Numbered from the stretch's first letter, positions 46,081 through 55,550 are shown. The stretch is 64,000 bases of DNA from Piscibacillus salipiscarius JCM 13188 (GCF_001311865.1 NZ_BBCD01000013.1:26633-90632); one strand, 5' to 3'. Made by a program: numbers and translations. The notes: generated by a model not told the origin, from the letters alone.

Positions 46081-46308
46081 TTGTGGTTTTAACGGTTTGA
46101 CCTCCCACTAAAGAAAACTCGCATGTCACGAGCCTTTAGGCGAAGACAGAGGCGTAGTTACAATCCAAATAAGATGTTTTGCTGCAATCACTACGACGAG
46201 CTCGCCTCTATTTCTACTTTGAACGACTTTCAAAGTTATACTAAAAATAAGCGTAATAAAGGTTGCGAATTACTTCGCAACCCCTTTCCGCCATATCTCA
46301 ATACGGGA
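46081..46308 (-). promoter_or_regulatory. Structured rplK-rplA intergenic region
   Basis: This 243-base gap is long for a ribosomal operon. Just after rplK the coding strand has stem GGTTGCGAA/TTCGCAACC (46260-46282) followed by TTTATTACG, a likely partial terminator. Then comes GAGGCG paired with CGCCTC around a branched region (46145-46210). Near rplA is AGTGGGAGG (46101-46109), a motif also found in the rplK leader. An L1-binding role is an inference. Confidence 0.5.
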
Positions 46309-46734
46309 TTAGTCTTCTACGACAATACCCATGCTGCGCGCAGTACCTTCTACCATGCGCATTGCTGCATCAACATCAGCAGCGTTTAAATCAGGCATTT
46401 TAGTTTCAGCGATTTCGCGAACTTGATCGCGTTTAATCGTTGCAACTTTGTTACGGTTAGGCTCACCTGAACCTGATTCAATACCAGCTGCTTTCTTAAG
46501 TAACACAGCAGCAGGTGGGGTTTTCGTTACGAATGTAAATGAACGGTCTTCATAAACCGAAATTTCAACCGGAATAATTGTACCTGCTTGATCTTGTGTT
46601 TTTGCGTTAAACTCTTTACAGAATCCCATGATGTTGATTCCAGCTTGACCTAATGCAGGACCAACTGGTGGCGCTGGGTTCGCTTTACCAGCAGGAATTT
46701 GAAGTTTAACAACATTAATTACTTTTTTAGCCAC
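46309..46734 (-). CDS. rplK: 50S ribosomal protein L11
   Basis: L11 forms the GTPase-associated centre with 23S rRNA. The GTG at 46734 is chosen because AAGGAGGTG lies six bases upstream, giving 141 residues that start with the usual [20 protein letters not shown]. The segment [20 protein letters not shown] and the C-terminal [20 protein letters not shown] are diagnostic. Upstream in-frame codons would add 20 residues not seen in the family. It is intact. Confidence 0.97.
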   Translation of the reverse strand: MAKKVINVVKLQIPAGKANPAPPVGPALGQAGINIMGFCKEFNAKTQDQAGTIIPVEISVYEDRSFTFVTKTPPAAVLLKKAAGIESGSGEPNRNKVATIKRDQVREIAETKMPDLNAADVDAAMRMVEGTARSMGIVVED

Positions 46735-46739
46735 GAGAC

Positions 46740-46838
46740 ACACCTCCTTAAAGTCCGTGATGTGGTAAATGGGGTTCATTCCCCTCCCACTCAATATTTC
46801 TATGCATGTATCTTATTCAGACCATAAGAAACATAAAA
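46740..46838 (-). promoter_or_regulatory. rplK leader with candidate L1 site
   Basis: The coding strand between the promoter and rplK contains AGTGGGAGG (46783-46791), then GGGGAATGAACCCC (a small hairpin), then ACCACATCACGG before the ribosome site. AGTGGGAGG followed by ACCACA recurs before rplA. Such a repeated element at both L11 and L1 genes would fit L1 autoregulation, which is inferred. Confidence 0.45.
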
Positions 46839-46868
46839 ATTCTAGCATATATTGATTGATGTTGGCAA
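46839..46868 (-). promoter_or_regulatory. Probable promoter of rplK-rplA
   Basis: The coding strand has TTGCCA (46863-46868), an 18-base spacer and TAGAAT (46839-46844), just after the nusG stop. Confidence 0.65.
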
Positions 46869-46876
46869 GGGTTATC

Positions 46877-47412
46877 CTATAATTTTTCTATTTGGGTGAA
46901 GTCTAATTCTACCGGAGTTTCTCTTCCAAACATATTAACATGAACCTTTACCTTCTGTTTATCCATATCAATGTTTTCAATGGTACCAGTAAAGTTAGCA
47001 AACGGCCCATCCGTTACACGCACGGATTCTTTTAGATCAAACTCAAAATCTTTCACTTCATCTTTAACACCCATACGTTTCAAGACTCGGTCCGCTTCAT
47101 CAGGCAGAAGTGGTGTTGGCTTCGCACCAGAACCAGTAGACCCGACAAACCCAGTCACACCAGGTGTGTTACGTACAACAAACCAAGAATCATCCGTCAT
47201 AACCATCTCCGTTAGGACATAGCCGGGGGAATACTTTTTTCATCGCTGTTTTACGTTTTGCCGTTTTTAACTTCTGTTTCTTCCTCTTCAGGAACGATGA
47301 CTCTGAAAATTTTATCTTCCATCCCCATCGTCTCAATTCGTTTTTCAAGGTTAAGTTTTACTCTGTTTTCATAACCAGAGTAAGTATGAACCACATACCA
47401 ATTTTTCTCCAT
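46877..47412 (-). CDS. nusG: Transcription antitermination/pausing factor NusG, two frame breaks
   Basis: NusG binds RNA polymerase and, in Bacillus, stimulates pausing and some termination. The N-domain begins [20 protein letters not shown] and the C-terminal KOW domain holds [20 protein letters not shown]. One extra A (47255-47258) and one extra C in a run of five (47225-47229) split the frame around [10 protein letters not shown]. Removing both gives 177 residues as in Bacillus. Start at 47412 follows homology, but GAGGAGGGAAGG ends 16 bases upstream, unusually far; a start at 47442 would lack any ribosome site. Confidence 0.93.
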
Positions 47413-47449
47413 AATATTAGGTTTAAAACCTTCCCTCCTCATCTAATCG

Positions 47450-47455
47450 ATTATA
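47450..47455 (-). promoter_or_regulatory. Possible extra -10 element before nusG
   Basis: TATAAT on the coding strand lies downstream of the nusG leader terminator, but no good -35 was found 16-18 bases upstream. If active it would make nusG partly independent of the attenuator. Confidence 0.3.
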
Positions 47456-47485
47456 CAAAGCAGGTATAGCCGAATTTTAGGTAAA

Positions 47486-47512
47486 TTAAAAAACCCGACT
47501 AAACGCGGGTTT
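47486..47512 (-). terminator. Intrinsic terminator in the nusG leader
   Basis: The coding strand has AAACCCG/CGGGTTT with an eight-base loop, followed by a TTTTTAA tract. It lies between secE and nusG and only a few bases after the expected start of the extended -10 promoter, so it can act both as secE terminator and as nusG attenuator. Confidence 0.85.
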
Positions 47513-47525
47513 TGTCTCTTCATTC

Positions 47526-47534
47526 ATTATATCA
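47526..47534 (-). promoter_or_regulatory. Extended -10 promoter upstream of nusG
   Basis: TGATATAAT (extended TGn plus TATAAT) lies on the coding strand after secE. A TTGATT sits 19 bases further upstream and is a weak -35. Transcription would start near 47519, just before the terminator stem. Confidence 0.65.
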
Positions 47535-47564
47535 CAAATACATTTTATATAATCAATTTAATCA

Positions 47565-47732
47565 TTACAACATTTCTAGTACTTGAGAAATTCCTAAATC
47601 TACAACCGTAAAGAAAACAGCTACAAATAAGACTGTAAGAAGAACGATGACCGTATATTTTGATAACTCATTGCTTTTAGGCCAACTAACCTTCTGCATT
47701 TCTCGGTTTACATCTTTTAAGAATTTAAACAC
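47565..47732 (-). CDS. secE: Preprotein translocase subunit SecE
   Basis: SecE clamps the SecY channel. The GTG at 47732 has AGAGGGGG seven bases upstream and gives 55 residues: an amphipathic segment FKFLKDVNREMQKVSWPKSN, typical of the family, then one membrane helix (about residues 30-50, YTVIVLLTVLFVAVFFTVVD). It is short like other Gram-positive SecE. It lies between rpmG and nusG. Confidence 0.94.
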   Translation of the reverse strand: MFKFLKDVNREMQKVSWPKSNELSKYTVIVLLTVLFVAVFFTVVDLGISQVLEML

Positions 47733-47767
47733 TGCATGTCCCCCTCTTAAACACCTGAGCAATTGAT

Positions 47768-47914
47768 CTATTTTGTTTCACGATGCAATGTATGCTCGCC
47801 GCATCTCTTGCAATACTTTTTAACTTCAATACGTTCTGCACTTTGTTGTTTTTTATCTGTAGTATAGTTTCTACCATTACACACCGTGCATGCTAGCACA
47901 ACTTTCTTTCGCAT
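47768..47914 (-). CDS. rpmG: 50S ribosomal protein L33 (zinc type)
   Basis: The ATG at 47914, with GAGG six bases upstream, gives 48 residues beginning [24 protein letters not shown] and CKRC form the zinc site of the C+ form. It lies between sigH and secE. Extending to upstream start codons would overlap the sigH end and add non-homologous residues. Confidence 0.95.
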   Translation of the reverse strand: MRKKVVLACTVCNGRNYTTDKKQQSAERIEVKKYCKRCGEHTLHRETK

Positions 47915-47980
47915 GACAATCCTCTTCCTTTTTATCACTTTGTTTAATGTACCATGTTCAAAATGGGGTGTCAATGGCAT

Positions 47981-48631
47981 TTAATAGGTGAGCTCGCTAA
48001 CGGATAAGTGGCGCTCAAGTTTACGTTTCACGCGTTGAAGGGCATTATCAATGGACTTAACATGACGATTTAACTGTAATGAAATCTCCTGATAAGATTG
48101 TCCATCTAAATATAAGTGTAAAACTTCTCTTTCTAATTCGCTTAGCAACTCTTCCATTTTATCTTCCATGTCGACGAACTTCTCGCGATTAACTAATAGT
48201 TTCTCAGGATCTGACGTATCATGCTCAGCAATGACATCTAACAAGGTTCGATCTGATTCTTCATCATAAATAGGCTTGTCCAATGAGACATAAGAATTCA
48301 AAGGAATATGCTTTTGCCTTGTGGCTGTTTTAATTGCCGTAATAATTTGCCTAGTCACACAGAGTTCAGCAAAGGCTTTAAACGATGATAATTTTTCAGA
48401 CTGAAAATCACGAATGGCTTTATACAGACCAATCATGCCCTCTTGCACAATATCCTCACGGTCTGCACCAATTAAAAAATATGTACGCGCTTTAGCCCTT
48501 ACAAAACTTCGGTATTTGTTTATTAAGTAATCAAGTGCTTGTACATTTCCTTCATGGACAAACTCAACGACTTCCTCGTCATCTAAATCCGTCCAATCTA
48601 TTTGATTCTTCGTCTCTTCATTGATGACCAC
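47981..48631 (-). CDS. sigH: RNA polymerase sigma-H factor (Spo0H)
   Basis: SigH directs transition-state and early sporulation transcription. The 216-residue sigma-70 family protein has region 2 (EFVHEGNVQALDYLINKYRS, DIVQEGMIGLYKAIRDFQ) and region 4 (LSELEREVLHLYLDGQSYQE, HVKSIDNALQRVKRKLERHL). It begins at GTG after a GGGGGGAT stretch. The place between rae1 and rpmG is conserved. Its presence suggests, but does not prove, a spore-forming ancestry. Confidence 0.95.
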   Translation of the reverse strand: MVINEETKNQIDWTDLDDEEVVEFVHEGNVQALDYLINKYRSFVRAKARTYFLIGADREDIVQEGMIGLYKAIRDFQSEKLSSFKAFAELCVTRQIITAIKTATRQKHIPLNSYVSLDKPIYDEESDRTLLDVIAEHDTSDPEKLLVNREKFVDMEDKMEELLSELEREVLHLYLDGQSYQEISLQLNRHVKSIDNALQRVKRKLERHLSVSELTY

Positions 48632-48670
48632 ACAGATCCCCCCCAGAGCTGAACACTACAATATACAGTC

Positions 48671-48700
48671 ATTATACAGGAATTGTGAATTTTCAGTCAA
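48671..48700 (-). promoter_or_regulatory. Sigma-A promoter of sigH
   Basis: TTGACT (48695-48700), an 18-base spacer and perfect TATAAT (48671-48676) lie on the coding strand between rae1 and sigH. No AbrB or other operator could be recognised by eye. Confidence 0.8.
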
Positions 48701-48711
48701 CTACTATTTTA

Positions 48712-49222
48712 CTATTTACCACCGCGTCGCCATTTCTCAAAGTATTTAAGTACATCTTCACTGAGAGGAATTTTAGATTTAGGTTGCAGCGTCAAATGCT
48801 CTTCTACACTTTCTTGAATCTCAGAATGAATTTCTCTAACTTCTAATAACAGTTCTCTGGCGGATTTCCTAAGTGCCCCTTTAGAGAAAATCGTCCATTG
48901 TTCAGCAAAATCAGAAGTTGCAACATACACTTTCGTCTGAACGTTTTTTAACTTCATTAACTAGTTTTTCAATCCGTTCATCAGCTGTTTCGTTCTCTTT
49001 TGTAAATATCACGTCAAGACGGTGTTCTTTTCTCTTTTTCTCTGTCCCTTTTACACCATATGCATCGAAAACGACAATGACGCGATATCCAGTGTAGGCT
49101 TGATACTCCGCTAACATTTCAATTAGCCTATTTCTTGCTTCTTCTAGTTGAAATTCTTTTAAAACTTTTAACTCAGGCCAGTCACCAATCATGTTATAAC
49201 CGTCAACCACTAGAACAATCAT
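48712..49222 (-). CDS. rae1: Ribosome-associated endoribonuclease Rae1 (YacP), one frame break
   Basis: Rae1 of B. subtilis is a NYN/PIN-like nuclease that cleaves mRNA in the ribosomal A site. The N-terminus MIVLVVDGYNMIGDWPELKV has the conserved Asp and Asn, and YRVIVVFDAYGVKGTEKK and VIFTKENETADERIEKLV carry further acidic residues. An extra A in a six-A run (48944-48949) breaks the frame before VQTKVYVATSDFAEQWTIFS. The corrected length is 169 residues, as in Bacillus. It follows rlmB by four bases. Confidence 0.92.
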
Positions 49223-49226
49223 GGTA

Positions 49227-49963
49227 TCACCCTAGCGGAAAACGATTTCTATAAACTTCATACATCAACAAACTAGCCGATACAGATGCATTTAAAGATG
49301 TGACATGACCTTTCATAGGTAAGCGCACTAACCAGTCGCAGTTTTTAAGTACCAGACGGCTAATCCCCTTTCCTTCGCTACCAACTACAACCGCTAATGG
49401 CAAATCATAATCTAACTCACGAAAATCCTGTTTTCCTTTTGCATCTGTCCCAACTACCCATATTCCTTCTTCTTTAAGTCGTTCAATCGTTTGGTTCATG
49501 TTCGTAACTCTAGCTACTGGAATATATTCAATAGCACCAGTTGATGCCTTAGCCACTGTTTGGGTTAACTGAACAGATCTACGCTTAGGGATTACAATAC
49601 CGTGCGCTCCAACAGCATCAGCAGTTCTCATAATAGATCCTAAGTTTCTAGGGTCTTCTAATTCATCTAACAAGATTAAAAAAGGAGCTTCATCTTTTTT
49701 CTGGCATTTTCTAATAAATCGTCAATCTCAGCATATTCATAAGCCGCAACTGAAGCCACTACTCCTTGGTGATGTTCAGCAATTTGGTCTAATTTGTGTT
49801 TTGGAACTTTTTGTACTAGTACACCCTGCTGTTTTGCCGATTTGACAATTTGAGATTGCACACGACCTTCCATGGATTCTAGCATTAAAATTTTATTAAT
49901 AGGTCTTCCTGATTTCAACGCTTCGATGACCGGGTTTTTCCCCATAATCCATTCTTCATTCAT
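49227..49963 (-). CDS. rlmB: 23S rRNA 2'-O-methyltransferase, SpoU/TrmH family, one frame break
   Basis: This SPOUT methyltransferase corresponds to Bacillus YacO. The N-terminal L30e-like substrate domain starts EEWIMGKNPVIEALKSGRPI. The knot motifs are DELEDPRNLGSIMRTADAVG, VVGSEGKGISRLVL and VTSLNASVSASLLMYE. One A is missing from an A run at 49695-49700 (after NARKK). The corrected length is 245 residues. The E. coli homologue modifies G2251 of 23S rRNA, and the exact target here is inferred. Confidence 0.92.
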
Positions 49964-49964
49964 A

Positions 49965-50366
49965 CTAAGCTCTCCTTTCTTCTAAATCTTGTATCGCTTG
50001 AGTGACGAGATAACCTAATCGCTCATCATCTTCTTTTAAATACAAATACCCAACTAATGCTTCAAACGCTGTACTCAATCGGTAAGTTTGTCCATCCGTA
50101 CTTTTAGGAGTGTTAGACTTAGCATTTCTGCCTCGTCTAACAACACCTTGTTCCTCATCTGATAATAAAGCCTCATCAAGCCAGCCTTTAAGCACATAAG
50201 CCTGAGCATCAGCAGAAACAAACGACACGGCATGTTCATGTAACACTTGCGGCTTCACTTCTCCTTGCCTAATCAAGTATTCACGAACATACTGCTCATA
50301 CACGGCATCTCCCATATACGCTAAAGCTAAGCTCTTCATCTGTTTAACATCATGTGTGCTGGTCAT
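49965..50366 (-). CDS. mrnC: Mini-ribonuclease III
   Basis: MrnC is a dimeric RNase III-like enzyme without a dsRNA-binding domain that trims 23S rRNA ends in Bacillus. The catalytic region is [19 protein letters not shown], and [20 protein letters not shown] holds the second acidic motif. The ATG at 50366 overlaps the cysS stop as ATGA, which favours it over the in-frame ATG 12 bases upstream. The product has about 133 residues, normal for the family. Confidence 0.93.
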   Translation of the reverse strand: MTSTHDVKQMKSLALAYMGDAVYEQYVREYLIRQGEVKPQVLHEHAVSFVSADAQAYVLKGWLDEALLSDEEQGVVRRGRNAKSNTPKSTDGQTYRLSTAFEALVGYLYLKEDDERLGYLVTQAIQDLEERRA

Positions 50367-51761
50367 GATCGTTTCCATCTCGTTCCCTGTGGAGTGTCTT
50401 CAAGAATAATTCCTTTATCTTTTAATTCATCACGAATTTTGTCTGCTCTAGCAAAATCACGATCTTTCCTAGCTTGAATTCGTTCTTCAATTAGCGCCTC
50501 TATATCGCTATCTAATAGCTCGATTTCTTCTAGAGAAATGCCAAGAACCGTCGTTAATTCATCAAATAGATCTGTAAATGCATCAATAATAGTCGTAGAC
50601 GTTTGATCTTGCTGAATATAGATATTAGCCTCTTTTGCTAACTCAAACAGTACAGAAATGGCATTTGCTGTATTAAAATCATCATTCATTTCATTCATAA
50701 AACGTTGTTTTAATTCATCTAATTTGGATTGCCATACTGAGTTATCATCAGTTAAGTTTAAGCTCGCGGTTTTACGATGGGCTAAGTTTTGATAGGCCGT
50801 TTTTTATACGATTAAAACTATTCTTTGCTTCTGCTAACAATTCATCACTGAAATTAATTGGGTTTCGGTAATGGACACTAAGCATAAAGAACCTTACAAC
50901 ATTAGGGTCATGTTTTTCTACTAAATCATGAACAAGAATAAAGTTCCCCAGTGATTTAGACATCTTTTCATTATCAATCTGAATATAACCATTATGCATC
51001 CAGTAGTTCGCAAACGTTGTATCATTATGGCATTCTGATTGTGCAATTCATTTTCATGATGTGGAAATGCTAAATCTTGACCACCAGCATGAATATCGAT
51101 CGTCTCACCTAAGTACTTGCGCGCCATAGCTGAGCACTCTATATGCCAACCAGGTCGACCTTTTCCCCATGGACTTTCCCATGAAATTTCACCTGTCTTT
51201 GCTTCTTTCCATAATGTGAAATCTAATGGATCATCTTTTTTTCTCGCCGACTTGAATTCTAGCACCAGAGCGGAGTTCATCAATTGATTGATGAGATAAC
51301 TTTCCGTACTCATCAAAGGACCTTGTTCGGAAGTAAACATCTCCGTCCGCTTCATAAGCAAAATCCTTTTCAATGAGCTCTTCAATAAATGAAATAATAT
51401 CATCCATCGTCTCGGTTACCCTCGGATGATGCACTGCTTCTTTGACGTTTAATTTAGATACATCTTCTTTATAAGCTTTAATAAATCGGTCTGCAATGTC
51501 TGGCACTTCTTCATTCAATTCATTTGCTGCTTTAATTAATTTATCGTCCACATCTGTAAAGTTAAGAACATATTCAACTTCGTATCCGCTATATTCTAAA
51601 AAACGTCTTACTGTATCAAATACAATCGCTGGACGTGCATTTCCAACATGAATGTAGTTATAGACGGTCGGCCCACACACGTACATTTTTACCTTGTTTT
51701 CCTCGATCGTTTTAAACGTCTCTTTTTGCCTTGTCAGTGTATTATAGAGCTTGATCGTCAT
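50363..51761 (-). CDS. cysS: Cysteinyl-tRNA synthetase, three frame breaks
   Basis: CysS charges tRNA-Cys. The HIGH-type motif with a zinc Cys is in [20 protein letters not shown]. Other zinc ligands are in [10 protein letters not shown] and FPHHENE, and [10 protein letters not shown] is intact. Breaks: one extra A in a seven-A run (51236-51242, after VGEKK), one missing A at 51045-51050 ([20 protein letters not shown]), and one extra A at 50800-50805 (before [13 protein letters not shown]). Corrected length is 465 residues. It overlaps cysE by 20 bases and is controlled by the upstream cysteine T-box. Confidence 0.94.
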
Positions 51762-52425
51762 CTTCTTTTGACACTCCTCTCACATCACTTAATTCTTTTT
51801 GAAGCTGAGCAATTCGAGCTTCTAGCATGTCGCATTTTTCCGCAACTGGATCCGGCAGCTTATGGTGATTCAGGTCTTTTCGTTCTTTTTTAACTCTTAC
51901 ACCATTTTGCACAACGACTTGCCCTGGGATTCCAACGACAGTAGAATTATCCGGGACATCCTTTAGCACAACTGAACCAGCACCTACCTTCGCCCATTCA
52001 CCTAATGTGATTGAACCTAACACTTTAGCTCCAGCTGCAACTAATACATTATCTTTAAGTGTCGGGTGGCGTTTACCACCTTCTTTACCTGTTCCTCCGA
52101 GCGTGACCCCTTGGTATATCGTACAATTATCTCCAATTTCACACGTTTCACCTATGACGACTCCCATACCGTGGTCTATAAAGAATCGTCTGCCAATCCT
52201 GGCTCCGGGGTGAATCTCGATTCCTGTTAAGAATCGACTAAACTGTGAAATGACTCTTGCAATAAAATATAATTTACGTTTGTGAAACGCATGTGCGACG
52301 CGGTGTGCCCAAACAGCGTGTACACCAGAGTACGTTAACATGACTTCAAGGCGATTACGAGCTGCCGGGTCTTGACCGAACACCACATCAACATCTTCTT
52401 TTAGTAATTTAAGGAACTTAAACAT
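51742..52425 (-). CDS. cysE: Serine O-acetyltransferase
   Basis: CysE makes O-acetylserine, the carbon precursor of cysteine. The left-handed beta-helix domain has repeated hexapeptides, with the active-site region [20 protein letters not shown] and the glycine-rich [20 protein letters not shown]. The 227-residue protein is intact. Its C-terminus ([20 protein letters not shown]) looks like a short coiled coil. It shares a transcript with cysS behind a cysteine T-box, so charged tRNA-Cys level should set expression. Confidence 0.96.
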   Translation of the reverse strand: MFKFLKLLKEDVDVVFGQDPAARNRLEVMLTYSGVHAVWAHRVAHAFHKRKLYFIARVISQFSRFLTGIEIHPGARIGRRFFIDHGMGVVIGETCEIGDNCTIYQGVTLGGTGKEGGKRHPTLKDNVLVAAGAKVLGSITLGEWAKVGAGSVVLKDVPDNSTVVGIPGQVVVQNGVRVKKERKDLNHHKLPDPVAEKCDMLEARIAQLQKELSDVRGVSKEDDDQAL

Positions 52426-52476
52426 TAAGATTCCCTCCCTTGCTGATTAAATCAAGACCATTCATCTAATAATAAA

Positions 52477-52722
52477 AAAGCGTCTCCGTCTATCTACATA
52501 GACAGAGACGCTTTGTGCGCGGTCCCACTCTGTTTAGAGGTGTTAAAACCTCTCACTTAAAGTTCGTAACGAGAACCAATCGCTTCACCTTACTTAATGT
52601 TCGGGTGAAGGCTCAGAGGTGCATTTCGAAAACTTGCTTAAAAGCTGCTCTCAGCCATGCAGCTCTCTCTGTGATTAAGCAAAGATCTCTACTTTTCCTC
52701 ATCAGTGCTTTAAACTATATAT
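52477..52722 (-). promoter_or_regulatory. T-box leader, cysteine specific
   Basis: The coding strand carries the T-box signature GAGTGGGACCGCGC (52515-52530) followed by a strong terminator, stem AAAGCGTCTC...GAGACGCTTT then TTTTATT (52477-52514). A long stem I lies upstream. A TGC followed by A in GAAATGCACC (specifier 52621-52623) fits the cysteine codon, agreeing with cysE-cysS downstream. Uncharged tRNA-Cys is expected to stabilise the antiterminator. Confidence 0.93.
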
Positions 52723-52728
52723 ATTTCT

Positions 52729-52734
52729 ATTATA
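52729..52734 (-). promoter_or_regulatory. -10 element of the cysE-cysS transcript
   Basis: A TATAAT lies seven bases upstream of the T-box start, on the coding strand. The -35 would fall at the gltX stop (CGTAAC) and is poor. Confidence 0.6.
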
Positions 52735-52752
52735 TACGAATCCCCTAATATG

Positions 52753-54226
52753 TTACGAATGATTTAACTCGCCAACGATTTTATTCAGACGATTCATAAC
52801 TGTTCGTTGACCTAATAAATGAATGGCATTCGGCAATTCAGGACCGTGCTGCTGACCAGTTACAGCGACACGAATTGGCATAAATAACTTCTTACCTTTA
52901 ACGCCTGTTGTTTTTTGCGTAGCCTTGATAGCCGCTTTAATATTCTCAGGGGTAAATTCTTCCATTTGCCCAACTTCAATTTGAAAATGGCTAAGCATGT
53001 TAGGAACATGTTCTTGTTGTAGCACTTCCATTTCGCTCACACCATAGTCAATTTCCTCTTTAAAGAACAGCTCTGTTAACTCCACAATTTCAGCTCCGTA
53101 ATTAAGCTGATCTTTATATAAAGCGATTAATTCTTCAACCCACTTGCGGTCTTCACCGCTTACGTTTTCATCCACTTTTTCCGCTTCAATCAAATGGGGT
53201 AACGCTAAGTCAATCACACGCTCTAAAGAACTTGACTTAATGTACTGGTTATTCATCCATTTTAATTTACCTGTATCAAAAACAGCTGGAGATGTTGAAA
53301 GACGTTCCGGGTCAAAGATGTCGATGAATTCATCCTTCGTAAACAACTCTTCTTCACCTTTGGCGACCAACCTAGAAGCGTAATAAAGTTAAATAACGCT
53401 TCTGGTAGATAACCTAAATCAGCATACTGTTCGATAAACTGAATGATCGACTCATCACGTTTACTTAGTTTTTGCGTTGGTTGTTTACAATTAATGTCAT
53501 ATGCGCAAACGTCGGCACGTCCCAATCAAATGCACGGTAGATCATCATTTGTTTCGGTGTATTTGAAATATGATCTTCACCACGCAAAATATGTGTAATC
53601 GCCATTAGATGGTCATCAACTGCAACTGCGAAATTATACGTTGGTGTACCATCCTTTTTCATAATGACCCAATCACCGAAGTCGCTTGATTCAAACGTAA
53701 TTTCACCTTTTACAATATCATTAAACGTATACGATTCATTATCAGGTACACGAAAGCGAATAGAAGGTTTGCGTCCTTCATCTTCAAATTGTTTAATTTG
53801 TGCATCTGTTAAATCACGGTGAGCACCTGAATACATCGGAACTTGTCCCTTTGCTCGTTGCTCTTCACGTTCAGCTTCTAATTCTTCTTCTGTCATATAA
53901 CATTTATAAGCTAAACCGCGATCTAATAGCTCATGGGCATATTTTTTATAAATATCTAAACGTTCCATCTGACGATAAGGGCCATGGTTACCACCAACAT
54001 CTACGCTTTCATCCCAATCAATACCTAGCCATTTTAAGTATTTTAACTGGCTTAGGTCTCCACCTTCTACATTTCGTTTTTGGTCTGTATCTTCAATTCG
54101 AATCACGAATTCACCATTAGTACTTCTTGCAAATAAGTAATTAAATAATGCTGTTCTGGCATTCCCAATGTGCAAATGTCCTGTTGGGCTTGGCGCATAA
54201 CGTACGCGTACTTTTTGTTCAGCCAT
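52753..54226 (-). CDS. gltX: Glutamyl-tRNA synthetase, two frame breaks
   Basis: GltX charges tRNA-Glu (and tRNA-Gln in Bacillus, for later amidation). The ATG at 54226 has AAAGGAG eight bases upstream. HIGH is in [20 protein letters not shown]. The KMSKS-equivalent LSKRD directly follows the first break (missing A in an A run, 53469-53473). A missing G at 53356-53360 breaks [18 protein letters not shown]. The corrected length is 491 residues. Unlike cysE it has no T-box. Confidence 0.95.
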
Positions 54227-54274
54227 TGTTAAGCTCCTTTCCACTTACTTTCATCGTTTATTATTGTACACAAA

Positions 54275-54754
54275 TTACTCTTTGTGTTGTATTAATATGG
54301 TTGCTTGAGCTGCAACCCCTTCTTTACGACCTGTAAAACCTAACTTCTCTGTCGTAGTCGCTTTAACATTAACTTGCGATACATCAGCGTTTAATAAACT
54401 TGCGACCACTTCTTTAATTTCCTCTATGTGCGGAGCCATTTTAGGTGCTTGAGCAATCACAGTGCAATCAATATTCCCGAGTGTATATCCTCGCTCTTCC
54501 ACCTTCTGCCATACTTCTTTTAATAGCTCTTTTGAATCAAAGTCTTTAAACTTAGGATCGGTATCAGGAAAATGTTTGCCAATATCCCCTTCCCCAATAG
54601 CCCCAAGCGCTGCATCAGCAATTGTATGTAATAACACATCAGCATCGGAGTGACCTAGCAATCCCTTCTCATAAGGAATTTCAACTCCACCAATGATGCA
54701 TGGACGTCCTTCTACTAACTGGTGTACATCAAACCCTTGTCCAATTCTGAACAC
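54275..54754 (-). CDS. ispF: 2-C-methyl-D-erythritol 2,4-cyclodiphosphate synthase
   Basis: IspF makes the cyclodiphosphate of the MEP isoprenoid pathway. The 159-residue protein is intact, with metal ligands in [12 protein letters not shown] (Asp, His) and [16 protein letters not shown] (His), and the C-terminal block [19 protein letters not shown]. It follows ispD by 33 bases, as in Bacillus. Confidence 0.97.
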   Translation of the reverse strand: MFRIGQGFDVHQLVEGRPCIIGGVEIPYEKGLLGHSDADVLLHTIADAALGAIGEGDIGKHFPDTDPKFKDFDSKELLKEVWQKVEERGYTLGNIDCTVIAQAPKMAPHIEEIKEVVASLLNADVSQVNVKATTTEKLGFTGRKEGVAAQATILIQHKE

Positions 54755-54787
54755 CGAAAGCGCCTCCTTAAGAATGATCTAACCCAT

Positions 54788-55453
54788 TTATTTTAGCATA
54801 TTTTCTGCTTTTTGTATATCCTCAGGATTAGTAATTTTAAAATTTTGATAAGAGCCTTCTACATAAGATGGTGATTGATTTAAAAACTCTAATAACGCAA
54901 CATCATCTGTTGCGTATAATTGGTGCTCATAGGCATAATCATGGACTCGCTTAAGTAAATCATATTTAAATGCTTGTGGCGTTTGCGCTGCCACTAACTC
55001 ATCACGTTTTAACGTCTCTACATACCCGTCTTTAATTTGTTTAATCGTATCTGTTACGGGGACGCCTAAAAATGCTGCGTCACTTTCCTCTGTCTCAATG
55101 TATAAACGATGTAACTCATCGTGAGAGATAAAAGGTCTTGCCCCATCATGGATGAACGTGATTAAGTTTTGCTCTAATTGATTGACGCCTTGACGAACAC
55201 TATCTTGACGCTCTTTACCACCTGGAATAACACTTTTAACCTTATCGTATTGTGAAGCAAGTTGCTTCATTAATTTAAGTTCACTTGGATGTGCCACTAG
55301 ATAGATGGAGTCACACCATGCATCCGATTCAAAAACATCGACCGTTCGTTCGATAATTGTCTTACCGCCGATTTCTAATAATTGCTTGTTTTTACCCGCC
55401 TTCATCCTTCGTCCTTGACCAGCTGCGAGTACAATAACTTGATATAATGGCAT
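54788..55453 (-). CDS. ispD: 2-C-methyl-D-erythritol 4-phosphate cytidylyltransferase
   Basis: IspD attaches CMP to methylerythritol phosphate. The 221-residue protein has the nucleotide-binding VIVLAAGQGRRMKAGKNKQL, the FIHDGARPFI loop and VAAQTPQAFKYDLL. It is intact and pairs with ispF for two steps of the same pathway. Confidence 0.97.
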   Translation of the reverse strand: MPLYQVIVLAAGQGRRMKAGKNKQLLEIGGKTIIERTVDVFESDAWCDSIYLVAHPSELKLMKQLASQYDKVKSVIPGGKERQDSVRQGVNQLEQNLITFIHDGARPFISHDELHRLYIETEESDAAFLGVPVTDTIKQIKDGYVETLKRDELVAAQTPQAFKYDLLKRVHDYAYEHQLYATDDVALLEFLNQSPSYVEGSYQNFKITNPEDIQKAENMLK

Positions 55454-55487
55454 GATAATTCTCCCTATAAAACTGTATAATAAAATG

Positions 55488-55537
55488 AAAGGTTGATACT
55501 CTTGATCATCTTATCACATCAAGATGTACCAACCTTT
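55488..55537 (-). terminator. Long hairpin between yacL and ispD
   Basis: The coding strand has AAAGGTTG...CAACCTTT arms with further pairing inside (TACATCTTGA with TCAAGAGTA), then CATTTTATT. It is a probable terminator or attenuator after yacL, although the U tract is interrupted. Confidence 0.6.
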
Positions 55538-55550
55538 ATTTTACTCTGAA

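Noticed and set aside
46737..46794. N-terminal extension of RplK
   Set aside because: The extra 20 residues include the ribosome site itself. The GTG at 46734 gives the exact family length.
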